DNA from: Beijerinckia mobilis
GTDB taxonomy: Bacteria > Pseudomonadota > Alphaproteobacteria > Rhizobiales > Beijerinckiaceae
Length of the DNA: 41,465 nucleotides
Assembly (NCBI RefSeq): GCF_000745425.1
Contig: NZ_JQJH01000025.1
Location: 1-41,465 of the forward strand
Reading direction: 5' to 3'
Shown here piece after piece: positions 24,530 through 34,433 of the stretch (position 1 is the first letter of the stretch; each line of letters begins with the position of its first letter). Position numbers and translations under genes: made by a program. Below the pieces are notes generated by a model, which saw only the letters and a program-made list of their open reading frames with translations, was not told where the DNA came from and did no database searches.

Positions 24530-26260
24530 ATGACCGCTTCGCTTATTGGATGGGGTGGGTGGCAGGTTGTCGCCTACTTCATTGTGTTGTTCGCGTTGGT
24601 GGTGCCGCTTGGCGGCCACATGGCGCGTGTCTATCTGGGCAAATCCACTTTTCTGTCTCCGGCGCTCCAGCCAGTCGAGGGTCTGATCTATCGGGCCTGC
24701 GGCGTTGATCCCGATAGAGAGATGAGCTGGAAAGAATATGCCCTGGCTCTTCTGGCATTGTCCTTTTCAGGTTTCGCGCTGCTCTATGCGATTCTGATCG
24801 GACAGGGTGTGCTCCCGCTCAACCCGCAAAACCTGCCGGGTCTCTCACCCGATCTCGCCTTCAACACCGCAGTCAGCTTCATCACCAATACCAATTGGCA
24901 GTCCTATAGCGGCGAGACGGTGATGACCAATTTCAGCCAGATGGCTGGGCTGACGGTGCAGAATTTTGTCTCCGCTGCCGTCGGCATGGCGGCGCTTGCG
25001 GCGATGATCCGGGGCATGACCCGCCGCAAGGCTGCAGGAATCGGCAACTTCTGGGCCGATCTGGTGCGCTCGATCCTTTATATTCTTCTGCCGCTCTCTT
25101 TCATTCTCGCGCTGGTGCTCGGAGCACAAGGCGTGGTGCAGACTTTCTCGGCCTCAATCGATGCCCATACGTTGGAGGGTACGAAGCAGACCATCGCGCT
25201 CGGACCGGTCGCGTCGCAAGAGGCGATCAAGATGCTTGGCACCAACGGCGGCGGATTTTTCAACGTCAATTCCGCGCATCCGTTCGAGAACCCCAATCCA
25301 CTCACCAATTTTCTTGAACTCGTCGCGATCCTCGTCATTCCCACTTCGCTCTGCCACAGCTTCGGCATCATGGTTGGTGACCGACGCCAGGGATTTGCGC
25401 TGCTGGCCGCGATGAGTTTGGTGTTTGTGCCGTTGATGCTCTTCGGTATCGCGGAAGAGCAGGGCGGCAATCCGCACCTGGCATCTCTGGGAATTGACCA
25501 GACGGCTTCCGCTCAGCAGCCCGGTGGCAATATGGAGGGTAAGGAAACCCGCTTCGGAATTGTCAATTCCGGCCTGTGGGCCGCGGCGACGACCGCTGCC
25601 TCGAACGGCTCGGTGAATTCTATGCACGACAGCTACACGCCGCTCGGCGGCATGGTGCCGCTGCTTCTCATGAAATTCGGCGAGGTGATCTATGGTGGCG
25701 TCGGCTCCGGGCTTTACGGCATGCTGATCTTCGTCGTCATCACGGTCTTCATCGCTGGGCTGATGGTTGGCCGGACACCTGAATATCTCGGCAAGAAGAT
25801 CCAGAGTTTCGAGATGAAGATGGCCTCCATCGCGATCCTCGCGCCCAGCGCCTGCGTCCTGATCGGCACCGCATTGGGCGTCATGACCGAGGCCGGACGC
25901 GCCGGCCTCTTCAATTCCGGTCCGCAGGGCTATTCGGAAGTGCTCTATGCTTTCACCTCGGCCGCTAACAATAATGGTTCGGCCTTTGCCGGACTTTCCG
26001 CCAACAGCCCCTTCTACAACACTGCTCTCGGCCTGTGCATGCTCGTCGGCCGCTATTTCGTGCTGATCCCGGTACTGGCGATCGGCGGCTCGCTTGCCGC
26101 CAAGAATACAACACCGCCCTCGGCGGGCACGTTGCCAACGCATACGCCGCTTTTCGTTCTCGTGCTGATCTTCGTGCTCGTGCTGGTTGGCATTCTCACC
26201 TACGCGCCGACGCTCGCCCTCGGGCCGGTGATCGCTTACCTCCAGATGATCGGAGGCTGA
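24530..26260 (+). CDS. kdpA: K+-transporting ATPase potassium-binding subunit KdpA
   Basis: The 576-residue inner-membrane protein is the K+ channel-like subunit of the high-affinity KdpFABC pump. It has about ten membrane helices. The four selectivity-filter-type loops are recognisable: TNTNWQSYSGE, GTNGGGFFNVNSAHPFENP, a loop near GEVIYGGVGSGLYGM, and AFTSAANNNGSAFAG. AGAGGTC precedes the ATG. The length is normal for the family. It is second-to-third in a tight operon, three bases before kdpB. The operon is expected to be induced by K+ limitation or osmotic stress through KdpDE, encoded at its end. Confidence 0.97.
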   Translation: MTASLIGWGGWQVVAYFIVLFALVVPLGGHMARVYLGKSTFLSPALQPVEGLIYRACGVDPDREMSWKEYALALLALSFSGFALLYAILIGQGVLPLNPQNLPGLSPDLAFNTAVSFITNTNWQSYSGETVMTNFSQMAGLTVQNFVSAAVGMAALAAMIRGMTRRKAAGIGNFWADLVRSILYILLPLSFILALVLGAQGVVQTFSASIDAHTLEGTKQTIALGPVASQEAIKMLGTNGGGFFNVNSAHPFENPNPLTNFLELVAILVIPTSLCHSFGIMVGDRRQGFALLAAMSLVFVPLMLFGIAEEQGGNPHLASLGIDQTASAQQPGGNMEGKETRFGIVNSGLWAAATTAASNGSVNSMHDSYTPLGGMVPLLLMKFGEVIYGGVGSGLYGMLIFVVITVFIAGLMVGRTPEYLGKKIQSFEMKMASIAILAPSACVLIGTALGVMTEAGRAGLFNSGPQGYSEVLYAFTSAANNNGSAFAGLSANSPFYNTALGLCMLVGRYFVLIPVLAIGGSLAAKNTTPPSAGTLPTHTPLFVLVLIFVLVLVGILTYAPTLALGPVIAYLQMIGG

Positions 26261-26263
26261 AAG

Positions 26264-28357
26264 ATGTCCCAAAAGAAACACATAAAATCCCGCAATCCGT
26301 TCCGGGGCGCCGACGTTGGCCTTGCGATGCGCCTCTCGATCGTCCGGCTCACCCCATTGTATCAGGCACGCAATCCGGTGATGTTCGTGGTGTTTGTCGG
26401 TTCGATCCTCACCACGGCGATCCTCACCATCATGCTGGTTACTCCCGCACGCGTAGTCGGTGGCGGCCTGCCGGTATGGTTCGTCGCATGGGTGACGTTC
26501 TGGCTGTGGTTCACGCTGCTGTTCGCTAATTTCGCCGAAGCGATCGCCGAGGGCAAAGGCAGGGCGCAGGCCGATTCCCTGAAGAAAGCGCGCCGCGACG
26601 TTGCAGCCAGGAAGCTCGAAAAAGCGTCGGACCACTCGAAACAACATTCCGTGCCGGCCAACACCTTGCGCAAGGGTGATCTCGTGCTCATTGAGGCCGG
26701 TGATTTCGTGCCGGCCGATGGGCAGGTGATCGACGGCATCGCCTCGGTGGACGAGAGTGCCGTCACCGGAGAGAGCGCTCCGGTCATCCGCGAATCCGGC
26801 GGCGACCGCGACGCCGTGACAGGTGGCACGCGTGTGTTGTCCGACTGGATCGTGGTGCGCGTCACATCCGATCCGGGAGAAAGCTTTCTCGATCGCATGA
26901 TCGGGCTTGTTGAGAGCGCCAGGCGCCAAAAAACACCTAATGAAATCGCACTCTCCATCCTGCTTGCGGCACTGACGATTGTATTTCTTCTGGTATGTGC
27001 GACCTTGTTACCATTCTCGGCCTTTTCGGTAACGCAGGCTGGCGCTGGTTCGGTTATCTCCGTCACCGTGCTGATCGCACTCCTGGTCTGTCTCATACCC
27101 ACGACAATCGGCGGCTTGCTTTCGGCGATCGGCATTTCGGGAATGCAACGGCTGATTTCGGCCAATGTCATCGCCACCTCCGGCCGCGCGGTCGAAGCGG
27201 CTGGCGACATCAACGTCCTCCTGCTCGACAAGACCGGCACCATCACCTTCGGCAACCGGCAGGCGGTGGAATTCTACCCTGCGCCGGGCGTCACCCGTCA
27301 GCAGCTCGCCGAAGCCGCCGAACTCTCCTCGCTCGCGGATGAGACGCCGGAAGGCCGCTCGATCGTCACATTGGCGCGCCGGCTGTTCGGCTTACCTGAG
27401 CGCAATCCGAAGGATCTTGCCGCTACCTTCATCCCCTTCAGCGCGGAACAGCGCATCAGCGGTATTGTCATCAACGAGCGCCACATCATGAAGGGCGCCG
27501 GCGATGCCATCGCCAGGCTCGTCGCCCTCAAAGGGGGCTTCTGCGGCCCCGAAATCATGCGCGAAGTTGAGGAGATTGCGCGTAAGGGTGGCACGCCGCT
27601 GATGGTCGCGGAAGGCCCGCAGGTGCTTGGCGTCGTCTATCTCAAGGATATCGTCAAACCGGAAATCAAGACACGCCTCGCTGACTTGAGGAAAATGGGT
27701 ATCAAGAGCGTGATGATCACCGGCGACAATCCGCTCACCGCCGCTGCCATCGCCTCGGAAGCTGGTGTCGACGATTTCGTCGCCGAGGCCACGCCAGAAA
27801 CAAAGCTGAAATACATCCGCAAGATGCAGGAAGGCGGCGAACTGGTCGCTATGGTGGGCGACGGCACCAATGACGCGCCGGCCCTTGCCCAGTCGGATGT
27901 GGCGGTGGCGATGAATTCCGGTACACAGGCCGCCAAGGAAGCCGGCAATATGGTGGACCTCGATAGTGACCCGACAAAATTGATCGAGATCGTTGAAATT
28001 GGTAAGCAGCTCCTGATGACACGTGGGGCGCTGACCACTTTCTCGATTTCCAATGATCTCGCCAAATATTTTGCGATCATTCCGGCGGCGTTCGCCGGCA
28101 CCTATCCGGCGCTGGCAAAGCTCAACGTCATGGGGCTGGCAAGTCCGGAAAGCGCCATCCTTTCGGCGGTTATTTTCAATGCGCTGATCATCATTGCGTT
28201 GGTGCCGCTTGCCCTCAAGGGCGTCAAATACCGGGCTGAATCCGCCGAGCAGCTTCTTACCCGCAATGTGCTGTTTTATGGGCTCGGCGGCGTTCTTACC
28301 CCGTTCATTGGCATCAAGCTCATCGACCTGATGCTTGCTGCTGCCGGGCTCACCTGA
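26264..28357 (+). CDS. kdpB: K+-transporting ATPase ATP-binding subunit KdpB
   Basis: The 697-residue P-type ATPase energises K+ uptake through KdpA. Sequence marks include [20 protein letters not shown] (actuator TGES loop), [12 protein letters not shown] with the phosphorylated Asp near residue 322, the ATP-binding region around FSAEQRISG and [23 protein letters not shown], and [20 protein letters not shown]. Membrane helices flank these. All catalytic residues are intact. It lies between kdpA and kdpC with minimal spacing. Confidence 0.98.
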   Translation: MSQKKHIKSRNPFRGADVGLAMRLSIVRLTPLYQARNPVMFVVFVGSILTTAILTIMLVTPARVVGGGLPVWFVAWVTFWLWFTLLFANFAEAIAEGKGRAQADSLKKARRDVAARKLEKASDHSKQHSVPANTLRKGDLVLIEAGDFVPADGQVIDGIASVDESAVTGESAPVIRESGGDRDAVTGGTRVLSDWIVVRVTSDPGESFLDRMIGLVESARRQKTPNEIALSILLAALTIVFLLVCATLLPFSAFSVTQAGAGSVISVTVLIALLVCLIPTTIGGLLSAIGISGMQRLISANVIATSGRAVEAAGDINVLLLDKTGTITFGNRQAVEFYPAPGVTRQQLAEAAELSSLADETPEGRSIVTLARRLFGLPERNPKDLAATFIPFSAEQRISGIVINERHIMKGAGDAIARLVALKGGFCGPEIMREVEEIARKGGTPLMVAEGPQVLGVVYLKDIVKPEIKTRLADLRKMGIKSVMITGDNPLTAAAIASEAGVDDFVAEATPETKLKYIRKMQEGGELVAMVGDGTNDAPALAQSDVAVAMNSGTQAAKEAGNMVDLDSDPTKLIEIVEIGKQLLMTRGALTTFSISNDLAKYFAIIPAAFAGTYPALAKLNVMGLASPESAILSAVIFNALIIIALVPLALKGVKYRAESAEQLLTRNVLFYGLGGVLTPFIGIKLIDLMLAAAGLT

Positions 28358-28368
28358 AGGAGAGGGCC

Positions 28369-28968
28369 GTGATCATCGTTTCCAAGGATATCGTTTCCAA
28401 TCTCCGGGCGAGCATTGTGATGCTCCTGCTGCTCACGGTGCTGACCGGCGGCTTCTATCCGGGGCTGACCACATTGATCCTGCAAAGCAGCTTTCCCAAG
28501 GCCGCCAACGGAAGCCAAATTCTCAATGATGAGGGAGAGGTGATCGGCTCCAGCCTGATCGGCCAGAACTTCACCGAACCGGAATATTTATGGGGGCGGC
28601 TCTCGGCGACATCGCCCGAGCCTTACAACGCGGCTTCGTCCTCCGGCTCCAATTTTGGTGTCAACAATACCGCTCTTGTCGAAGCCGCCAAAGCGCGCAT
28701 CGCGGTCCTGAAAGCGGCGGATCCCGACAATATTGCTCCTGTTCCGGTTGACCTCGTCACGTCCTCGGCCTCCGGCCTCGATCCCGAGATCAGCCCGGCT
28801 GCGGCGCTCTATCAGGTCCATCGCATTGCGAAAGCGCGTGGTTTGGATGACAATAAGGTGCGGTCTGTGATTGCGGCGGCGACACGCGGCCGAACCTTCG
28901 GCCTGCTTGGGGAGCCGCGCGTCAACGTGCTGGAGGTGAATCAGGCGCTCGACACAATCGGCAAATGA
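28369..28968 (+). CDS. kdpC: K+-transporting ATPase subunit KdpC
   Basis: The 199-residue subunit has one N-terminal membrane helix (VMLLLLTVLTGGFYPGLTTL) and a soluble periplasmic domain with the family motifs IGQNF-, YLWGRLSAT, ASSGSNFGVNN and DLVTSSASGLDPEISPAAA, then RTFGLLGEPRVNVLEVN. KdpC assists K+ affinity and ATP use in the complex. It begins with GTG at 28369 behind the strong site AAGGAGAGGG. Its TGA overlaps the ATG of kdpD. Confidence 0.96.
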   Translation: MIIVSKDIVSNLRASIVMLLLLTVLTGGFYPGLTTLILQSSFPKAANGSQILNDEGEVIGSSLIGQNFTEPEYLWGRLSATSPEPYNAASSSGSNFGVNNTALVEAAKARIAVLKAADPDNIAPVPVDLVTSSASGLDPEISPAAALYQVHRIAKARGLDDNKVRSVIAAATRGRTFGLLGEPRVNVLEVNQALDTIGK

Positions 28969-31670
28969 CGGAACACGAACGCCCCGATCCCGATAGGCTT
29001 CTCGAACTCGTCCGCGCCGACCGCAGCGTCAGCGGGCGCGGACGCCTGAAAATCTTCTTTGGCGCGGCCGCTGGCGTCGGCAAGACCTTCAGCATGTTGA
29101 ACGAGGCGCGCCGGCTCTATTTCGACGAGGGGCGTGACGTCGTTATCGGAATCATCGAACACCATGGCCGCGCCGAGACCGCCGCGCTCGCCGAGGGTTT
29201 GCCGGCGATCCCGCTTGCAGAAATCGACCATCGCGGCGTCAAGCTGAAGGAATTCGATCTCGACGCGGCGCTGAAGCGCAAGCCGTCGCTGATCCTGATG
29301 GACGAACTCGCCCATACCAATGCGCCCGGCACGCAGCACTCCAAACGCTGGCTCGATGTCGAGACATTGCTCGATAACGGCATAGACGTCTATTCGACGC
29401 TCAATGTTCAGCACCTCGAAAGCGTCAACGACGTTGTTGCCCGTCTGACCGGCGTCTGGGTGCAGGAAACGGTGCCGGATTCGATTTTCGACGATGCCGA
29501 CGAAGTGGCGCTTGTCGATATCCCCTCCGACGATCTTCTCCAGCGGCTCGCGGCCGGTAAAGTCTATGTCGGAGAGGGCGCCAACCGCCGCGCCGCCGAA
29601 CATTTTTTCAAGAAGGCCAATCTCACCGCGCTGCGCGAACTCGCGCTTCGCCGCACCGCTGACCGGGTCGATGCCGAGGGTGATGAACTCAGCGCCGTCT
29701 CCGGCTCTCGCGGCGCGCTGGTTGCTACCAAAATTCTCGTTCTCACCGGCGCGGATTTGCATTCGGCGCGCCTCATCCGCCACGCAAGGCGGATGGCGGT
29801 GAGCGCCAAGGCGCCGTGGACCGTACTCTATCTCCACACCCATCGTCACGAAGCCCTTGGTGAAAAGGCGCGGCTGCGGCTGGACAAGCATCTGCGGCTC
29901 GCCGAAAAACTCGGTGCGACAGTAACCCGGCTGCCGAGCGCCGATCCCGCGGAGACCGCGCTCGCATACGCCCGCAAATACGGCTTCACCCGCATCATCG
30001 TTGGCTATGATCGACCCCGGCTGAGATTGCTGCAATGGCGAAAATCATTGTCCCAGCAATTGATCGAAGGAGGTGCCGGGACTGAAGTCGTTACGATTGG
30101 CGAGGAGGCGGCGGAGCAGGGTTCCGCGCAGGAGCCTGACGACGATGCCGGTCACCGCGAGCCGGTGCTGCGCTATCTTTGGGCTGTCGCGATCATTGCC
30201 GGTTTCACGCTCATCGGCCTGCCGTTTCGTGGCCTGACCGATGCGAACGATATCTCGATGGTCTATCTTGTCGGCGTGGTGTTGGCGGCCGCGCGACTGG
30301 GCATCGGTCCGGCTCTGCTGGCCTCGTTTCTCAGTGTCGCCGCATTCAATTTCTTCTTCACGCAGCCCTATTACACGTTCCAATTCTACGACAATCATTA
30401 CTATTTCACATTCGCCTTCATGTTTGTCACCTCGTTGATCGTCGGCTCGATGACGGCGCGACTCCATGGCCACGCCCGGCAGGCCCGCAAGAGCGAGGAG
30501 GACACATTGATCCTTTACGGCCTTACGAGGGGCCTCTCCTCGGTGCGAGGCGTCGACGGCATATGCGAGGTTGCGATCGGGAGGCTCAGCGGACCCTACG
30601 GCATTTCGGTCTCGCTCCATATCCGCGCCGGGGGGCAGCTGCGGTCCTATCCCGCAGGCGAAGAGACCAATGACGTCAAGGAGATGGGCGTCGTGCAATG
30701 GGTCGCGGAAAATGCCCGGATGGCCGGGCGTCACACCGATACAATGCCGAGCGCCAGGGGCCTCTATCTGCCTCTGCGGGCCGAGGACGAAATTCTTGGT
30801 GTCATCGGCTTCACGCCCGACGATGCCGACCACCAGTTCTCGGGTGCCGAAATCATGCGGTTCGAAACTTTCGCGGACCTCATTGCCAGCGCGCTCCAGC
30901 GTGCCATTCGCACCGAAGAGGCGGAGAAATCACGCGTCGAGGTCGAGAGCGAACGGCTCCGCAACATCCTTCTGGCCTCGGTCTCCCACGATCTCAGAAC
31001 ACCGCTCACGGTGATGAACGGCTCTGTCGCCAACCTTTTGAGAATGCGCAAAAAACTGCCGCGCGAGGCGATCGAGGAATTGACCGGGCTGTGGGGCCAG
31101 CTAACGCGCCTCCAGAAATTCGTCGGCAATCTCCTCAAAATGGCTGCGATCACCTCCGGGCGGCTGAAGCTCAATTTCCAGCCCTATCTCATTCAGGAGA
31201 TCATCGGCTCGGCGATGTCCGAAGTCGAACCGCAGCGCGAGGGCCGACAGATCAACGCCTCGACCACCGGGACGATCCCTCTCATCATGATGGATGGCGC
31301 GCTGATCGAGCAGGTGCTGGTGAACCTCATCGAGAACGCCATCGCACACACTGCGCCCGGTGGTACGATCACCGTCCACGCTGAAAAGGATGCGGATGTT
31401 CTGCGTGTCCGTGTGTCGGATAATGGCACGGGGATCCGCGAGGGCGAGGAGGAAAGAATCTTCGACAAGTTCCACCGCGAGGCTTCGGGCAAACCCGACC
31501 AGCATGAGGGCGCGGGCGCCGGCCTTGGCCTCGCTATCTGCCGCGGCATTGTCGGTGCCCATGGCGGTATCATCTATGCCAAGAACAATCCGGCGTCGAA
31601 ATCCGGCGGCCCGGCTGGTGCCAGCGTGATCTTCACGCTGCCCCTCACCAAGGGGGATAGTCATGAATGA
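28965..31670 (+). CDS. kdpD: Sensor histidine kinase KdpD
   Basis: The 901-residue membrane kinase senses K+ limitation and turgor. The N-terminal KdpD domain (about 20-230) has Walker A GAAAGVGKT near residues 33-41 and MDELAHTNAPG. A Usp-like domain follows to about 380. The DUF4118 region has four membrane helices (about 400-500). A GAF-like domain spans about 520-650. The HisKA box ASVSHDLRTPLTV has phospho-acceptor His675, and the HATPase has NLIENAIAHT, VSDNGTGI and GAGLGLAICRGI. It is complete. Start and stop overlap kdpC and kdpE, so the sensor and pump genes are one unit. Confidence 0.97.
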   Translation: MTEHERPDPDRLLELVRADRSVSGRGRLKIFFGAAAGVGKTFSMLNEARRLYFDEGRDVVIGIIEHHGRAETAALAEGLPAIPLAEIDHRGVKLKEFDLDAALKRKPSLILMDELAHTNAPGTQHSKRWLDVETLLDNGIDVYSTLNVQHLESVNDVVARLTGVWVQETVPDSIFDDADEVALVDIPSDDLLQRLAAGKVYVGEGANRRAAEHFFKKANLTALRELALRRTADRVDAEGDELSAVSGSRGALVATKILVLTGADLHSARLIRHARRMAVSAKAPWTVLYLHTHRHEALGEKARLRLDKHLRLAEKLGATVTRLPSADPAETALAYARKYGFTRIIVGYDRPRLRLLQWRKSLSQQLIEGGAGTEVVTIGEEAAEQGSAQEPDDDAGHREPVLRYLWAVAIIAGFTLIGLPFRGLTDANDISMVYLVGVVLAAARLGIGPALLASFLSVAAFNFFFTQPYYTFQFYDNHYYFTFAFMFVTSLIVGSMTARLHGHARQARKSEEDTLILYGLTRGLSSVRGVDGICEVAIGRLSGPYGISVSLHIRAGGQLRSYPAGEETNDVKEMGVVQWVAENARMAGRHTDTMPSARGLYLPLRAEDEILGVIGFTPDDADHQFSGAEIMRFETFADLIASALQRAIRTEEAEKSRVEVESERLRNILLASVSHDLRTPLTVMNGSVANLLRMRKKLPREAIEELTGLWGQLTRLQKFVGNLLKMAAITSGRLKLNFQPYLIQEIIGSAMSEVEPQREGRQINASTTGTIPLIMMDGALIEQVLVNLIENAIAHTAPGGTITVHAEKDADVLRVRVSDNGTGIREGEEERIFDKFHREASGKPDQHEGAGAGLGLAICRGIVGAHGGIIYAKNNPASKSGGPAGASVIFTLPLTKGDSHE

Positions 31671-32352
31671 AGGTCACCGCGTCCTGTCGATCGAGGACGA
31701 TCCCGCAATCGCGAAATATCTGCGCACGGCACTGGAGGCGCAGGGCTTTGCCGTGGAGATTGCCGCGACCGCGCGTGACGGTCTCAACAGCTTGATCGCC
31801 CGTCGCCCCGATGTCGTGCTGCTCGACCTCGGCCTGCCGGACGAGGACGGGCAGGCGTTCATCCGCAAGGTGCGTGAGTGGAGCGAGACGCCCATCATCG
31901 TGGTCTCGGCCCGCGAACAGGAATCCGAGAAGATCGCTGCCTTGGAGAATGGCGCCGATGATTATCTGACGAAACCCTTCTCGCCCGGCGAACTCATGGC
32001 GCGTATCCGCGTCGCCCTGCGCCATGCTCAAAAACTCGGCGCTAACAATTCGGAAATCTATGAATCCGAAGGATTGAAGGTCGATCTCGCTGCCCGCCTG
32101 GTCTGCGTCGATGGAGAAGAGGTGCATCTGACGCCAATCGAATACAAACTGCTCGTCCTCCTCGTGCGTCACGCCGGCAAGGTGCTGACACATGGCCAGC
32201 TGCTCAAGGAAGTCTGGGGCCAGCACAGTCTGGAAAACACCCATTATCTGCGCATACACACCCAACACCTGCGCGAAAAGCTCAAGGATGATCCTCTCCG
32301 GCCCCGCTTCATCGTGACCGAGCCGGGAATCGGCTACCGGCTCAAGCAATAA
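31663..32352 (+). CDS. kdpE: Response regulator KdpE
   Basis: The 229-residue OmpR/PhoB-type response regulator activates kdpFABC. The receiver domain (1-120) has the acidic pair EDD near residue 11, the phospho-acceptor Asp55 in VVLLDLGLPDEDG, and YLTKPFSPGEL with the conserved Lys. The winged-helix domain includes HLTPIEYKLLVLLVRHAGKV and THYLRIHTQHLREKL. It overlaps kdpD by eight bases. No clear terminator follows; the 166 bases to the next gene hold only a weak GCAGC/GCTGC dyad. Confidence 0.97.
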   Translation: MNEGHRVLSIEDDPAIAKYLRTALEAQGFAVEIAATARDGLNSLIARRPDVVLLDLGLPDEDGQAFIRKVREWSETPIIVVSAREQESEKIAALENGADDYLTKPFSPGELMARIRVALRHAQKLGANNSEIYESEGLKVDLAARLVCVDGEEVHLTPIEYKLLVLLVRHAGKVLTHGQLLKEVWGQHSLENTHYLRIHTQHLREKLKDDPLRPRFIVTEPGIGYRLKQ

Positions 32353-32518
32353 AGGGGATCAGACGCAGGATTGGGCCGAGAGCAGATCGACAACTTTAGC
32401 AGCGGATATCGAGGAAAGCTGCCATTAGGAAAAAATCGTATAAAGATGATTGGCCGGTTCGTAATTTAGCAAAGTGTAAGCTCAGCGGCTAATGTACAAA
32501 AGTTTAGATCTATAACTG

Positions 32519-33433
32519 TTATCGACTATCTTTGATAGAGCTATCTAAGATCTGCCGCAAAATTTCTCCGTCGTAAATCATATAACGCCGATCACGAGCA
32601 TGCGTTATTATTCCTGCAAAACCTAAATGCGCGTTGGATGAATTATCTAACCAGACGAAGAAAACAGGAGCGCCACTCATTCCGTCAGGGGCAATGGTTT
32701 CTTGGTTAGCTCTTTCGTTTTGTACCATTGGAATTCGATTTTCGGGATCAAATGTCATTGGTTCATCTATGCTGAGGTAAAGTTTCACCTTATTCGATTG
32801 CATGCTCACGCATGTGACAATGCCATCATCATCGCATTTGATGTCGATCATTCCATAGGCAGTTGGATAACCAATCGCAAAAATAACTTTAATAAGATCT
32901 TGATTGACAGTGCTCAAAGTGCTCATTGAATCGATATCAAGAAACAGTCCCCGCAGATTTCTTTTGTTGTGTTCATTGCCATAATCAAGAAAAACAACGT
33001 CTTCCAAATTTGAATGTTCAGTGTGCTTCATTAGTACTCTGGAGGCTGCAATAGGCCCTATTCCTATAACAGTCCCATCGATATCGGTGAAAGTAATAGT
33101 GGACTGCTCTGGCTTGAATAAGCTCTGCTCGTTGCCGAGCTGATGGCGTGTAAAGAGTGCGATATTGCGCCTCTTATACCTCAGAAGAAAGGTTGAACCG
33201 GATTTCGATAAATCATAGGTGGTCTCATTTTTGTTATGAAAAAGCGCGGGTTTGCAAAAACGAGCGATTGCGTTTTCTACGTTTTTTAACGGTACTAAAA
33301 TACCGTTGACGGTGACCGAAAGTTTCATCAATGCGGCGAGCGGCGAAGGTATCATTAGAAATACTTTGTCGACGGAAGTTTTATGGCTTGCATCATACGT
33401 GCTCGAAACGACGCTAGCAAATTGTTGTTGCAT
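32519..33433 (-). CDS. Trypsin-like serine protease, cytoplasmic, in AT-rich DNA
   Basis: The roughly 304-residue protein has the layout of a trypsin-fold peptidase. STFLLRYKRRNIALFTRHQL carries the candidate catalytic His. LEDVVFLDYGNEHN gives a candidate Asp. KVIFAIGYPTAYG resembles the strand before the active site. APDGMSGAPVFF supplies the nucleophilic Ser (GxSGxP), and GFAGIITHARD is the strand after it. No signal peptide is seen, so it probably acts inside the cell. The frame opens with TTG at 33490; the ATG at 33433 is preferred, but neither has a good ribosome-binding site. The DNA is much more AT-rich than kdp upstream or azoR downstream, a sign of recent transfer. Orphan intracellular proteases of this type often belong to defence or stress modules, but no partner gene is evident. 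Confidence 0.72.
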   Translation of the reverse strand: MQQQFASVVSSTYDASHKTSVDKVFLMIPSPLAALMKLSVTVNGILVPLKNVENAIARFCKPALFHNKNETTYDLSKSGSTFLLRYKRRNIALFTRHQLGNEQSLFKPEQSTITFTDIDGTVIGIGPIAASRVLMKHTEHSNLEDVVFLDYGNEHNKRNLRGLFLDIDSMSTLSTVNQDLIKVIFAIGYPTAYGMIDIKCDDDGIVTCVSMQSNKVKLYLSIDEPMTFDPENRIPMVQNERANQETIAPDGMSGAPVFFVWLDNSSNAHLGFAGIITHARDRRYMIYDGEILRQILDSSIKDSR

Positions 33434-33820
33434 TGATGATATAAACTTATCTATCCTTAAATGTCTGCATTTAAGAAAGCGGAATTGCAAACCAGATGAC
33501 CTACATTGGCAAAGCGGAAGTTATCCACGAAATGTTCGATATCACCGCTATCAACTGCGCTATTGCCACCCAAACCCGTCGATTGCCGCACGAAGCAAAA
33601 TATCCTTCGTATTTTCGGAGGTATATGACGATTTCATAGTAATCATTCTTCATCGGGCGCTTATAATATCTTGGCCGCAACGGACTGTTTGACAAACGAC
33701 TTGCCGCCGAGCGCCGCCGATTTCCCTCCATGCCTCCCCCTTGGTACTAAAAGAACGGACACAGTGACGGCAGGTTGTTTCCGCTAGCAGCGTGGTGGCA
33801 GTATCAGCGGTCGCCGACAG
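33434..33820. other. AT-rich intergenic region
   Basis: This is continuous with the AT-rich protease gene and returns to normal composition near 33700. A minus-strand frame of 76 codons (33501-33731) ends in a hydrophobic stretch. It has no ribosome-binding site or recognised similarity; it may be a remnant. The promoter for the protease gene should lie here. Confidence 0.4.
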
Positions 33821-34429
33821 CTACAGCGCAAGCTCCTCGACGGCCTTGTTCGCCTTCGGCACGGCATCCGGCGCCAAGGCCGGAATGTTCATTCCCTCGA
33901 CGCGAATGGTCTGCACATCCACGATGCCGATAAAGCTGAGGATCTGACGCAGATACGGCTCGACGAAATCCCATGGTCGCCACGGGCCATCGGTAAAGAC
34001 GCCACCGGAAGCAAGGACCAGGATTGCCTTCCTGCCCTTTGCCAAGCCGAGGACACCGTCATCGGCATATTGAAACGTCCGGCCCGGCCGAACGATGAGA
34101 TCGATCCAGGCTTTGAGAGCCGAGGGGATGCCGAAATTCCACATTGGCGTCGCGATCACCAGAAGATCGGAGGCCAGAAGTTCGTCGGTCAATTGGTCCG
34201 ACTGGCGGGCGGCCTCTTGCAACTGCGCCGCTTCGGCCGGGTCCTTCGTCGAGATGGCCTGGAGCGTAATTCCGTCCAGATGAGGCAAGGGCTCGGCCGC
34301 CAGATCGCGGCGCACGAGCTTTGCCGACGGATAAAGGTCACCCAGCCGAGCGGCGAGCGTGTCGGCGACGGCCCGGCTCGCCGAGTCCCGGCCCCTTGGG
34401 CTGATTTCGATCATGAGAATCTGCTTCAT
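33821..34429 (-). CDS. azoR: FMN-dependent NADH-azoreductase
   Basis: The 202-residue flavodoxin-like quinone/azo reductase has the family marks LMIEISPRGRDSASRAVADT (FMN phosphate loop), IATPMWNFGIPSALKAWIDL, IVRPGRTFQYADDG and LVLASGGVFTDGP. It reduces quinones and azo or nitro compounds by two electrons using NADH and protects against thiol-reactive quinones. It lies four bases after the SnoaL-like gene, so the two form an operon. A divergent HxlR regulator upstream resembles known HxlR-azoreductase pairs such as YodB-type control in Bacillus. Confidence 0.93.
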   Translation of the reverse strand: MKQILMIEISPRGRDSASRAVADTLAARLGDLYPSAKLVRRDLAAEPLPHLDGITLQAISTKDPAEAAQLQEAARQSDQLTDELLASDLLVIATPMWNFGIPSALKAWIDLIVRPGRTFQYADDGVLGLAKGRKAILVLASGGVFTDGPWRPWDFVEPYLRQILSFIGIVDVQTIRVEGMNIPALAPDAVPKANKAVEELAL

Positions 34430-34433
34430 TGCC

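Noticed and set aside
25154-26929. Very long minus-strand open frame opposite kdpA/kdpB
   Set aside because: It mirrors high third-position GC of the kdp genes; its product is full of His/Arg/Asp runs with no domain, and it spans two certain genes.
28941-30035. Long minus-strand open frame opposite kdpD
   Set aside because: It is an antisense shadow of KdpD, whose domains are unambiguous on the plus strand.
33501-33731. 76-codon minus-strand frame between the protease and azoR
   Set aside because: It has no translation signal, a basic low-complexity N-terminus and no family resemblance.
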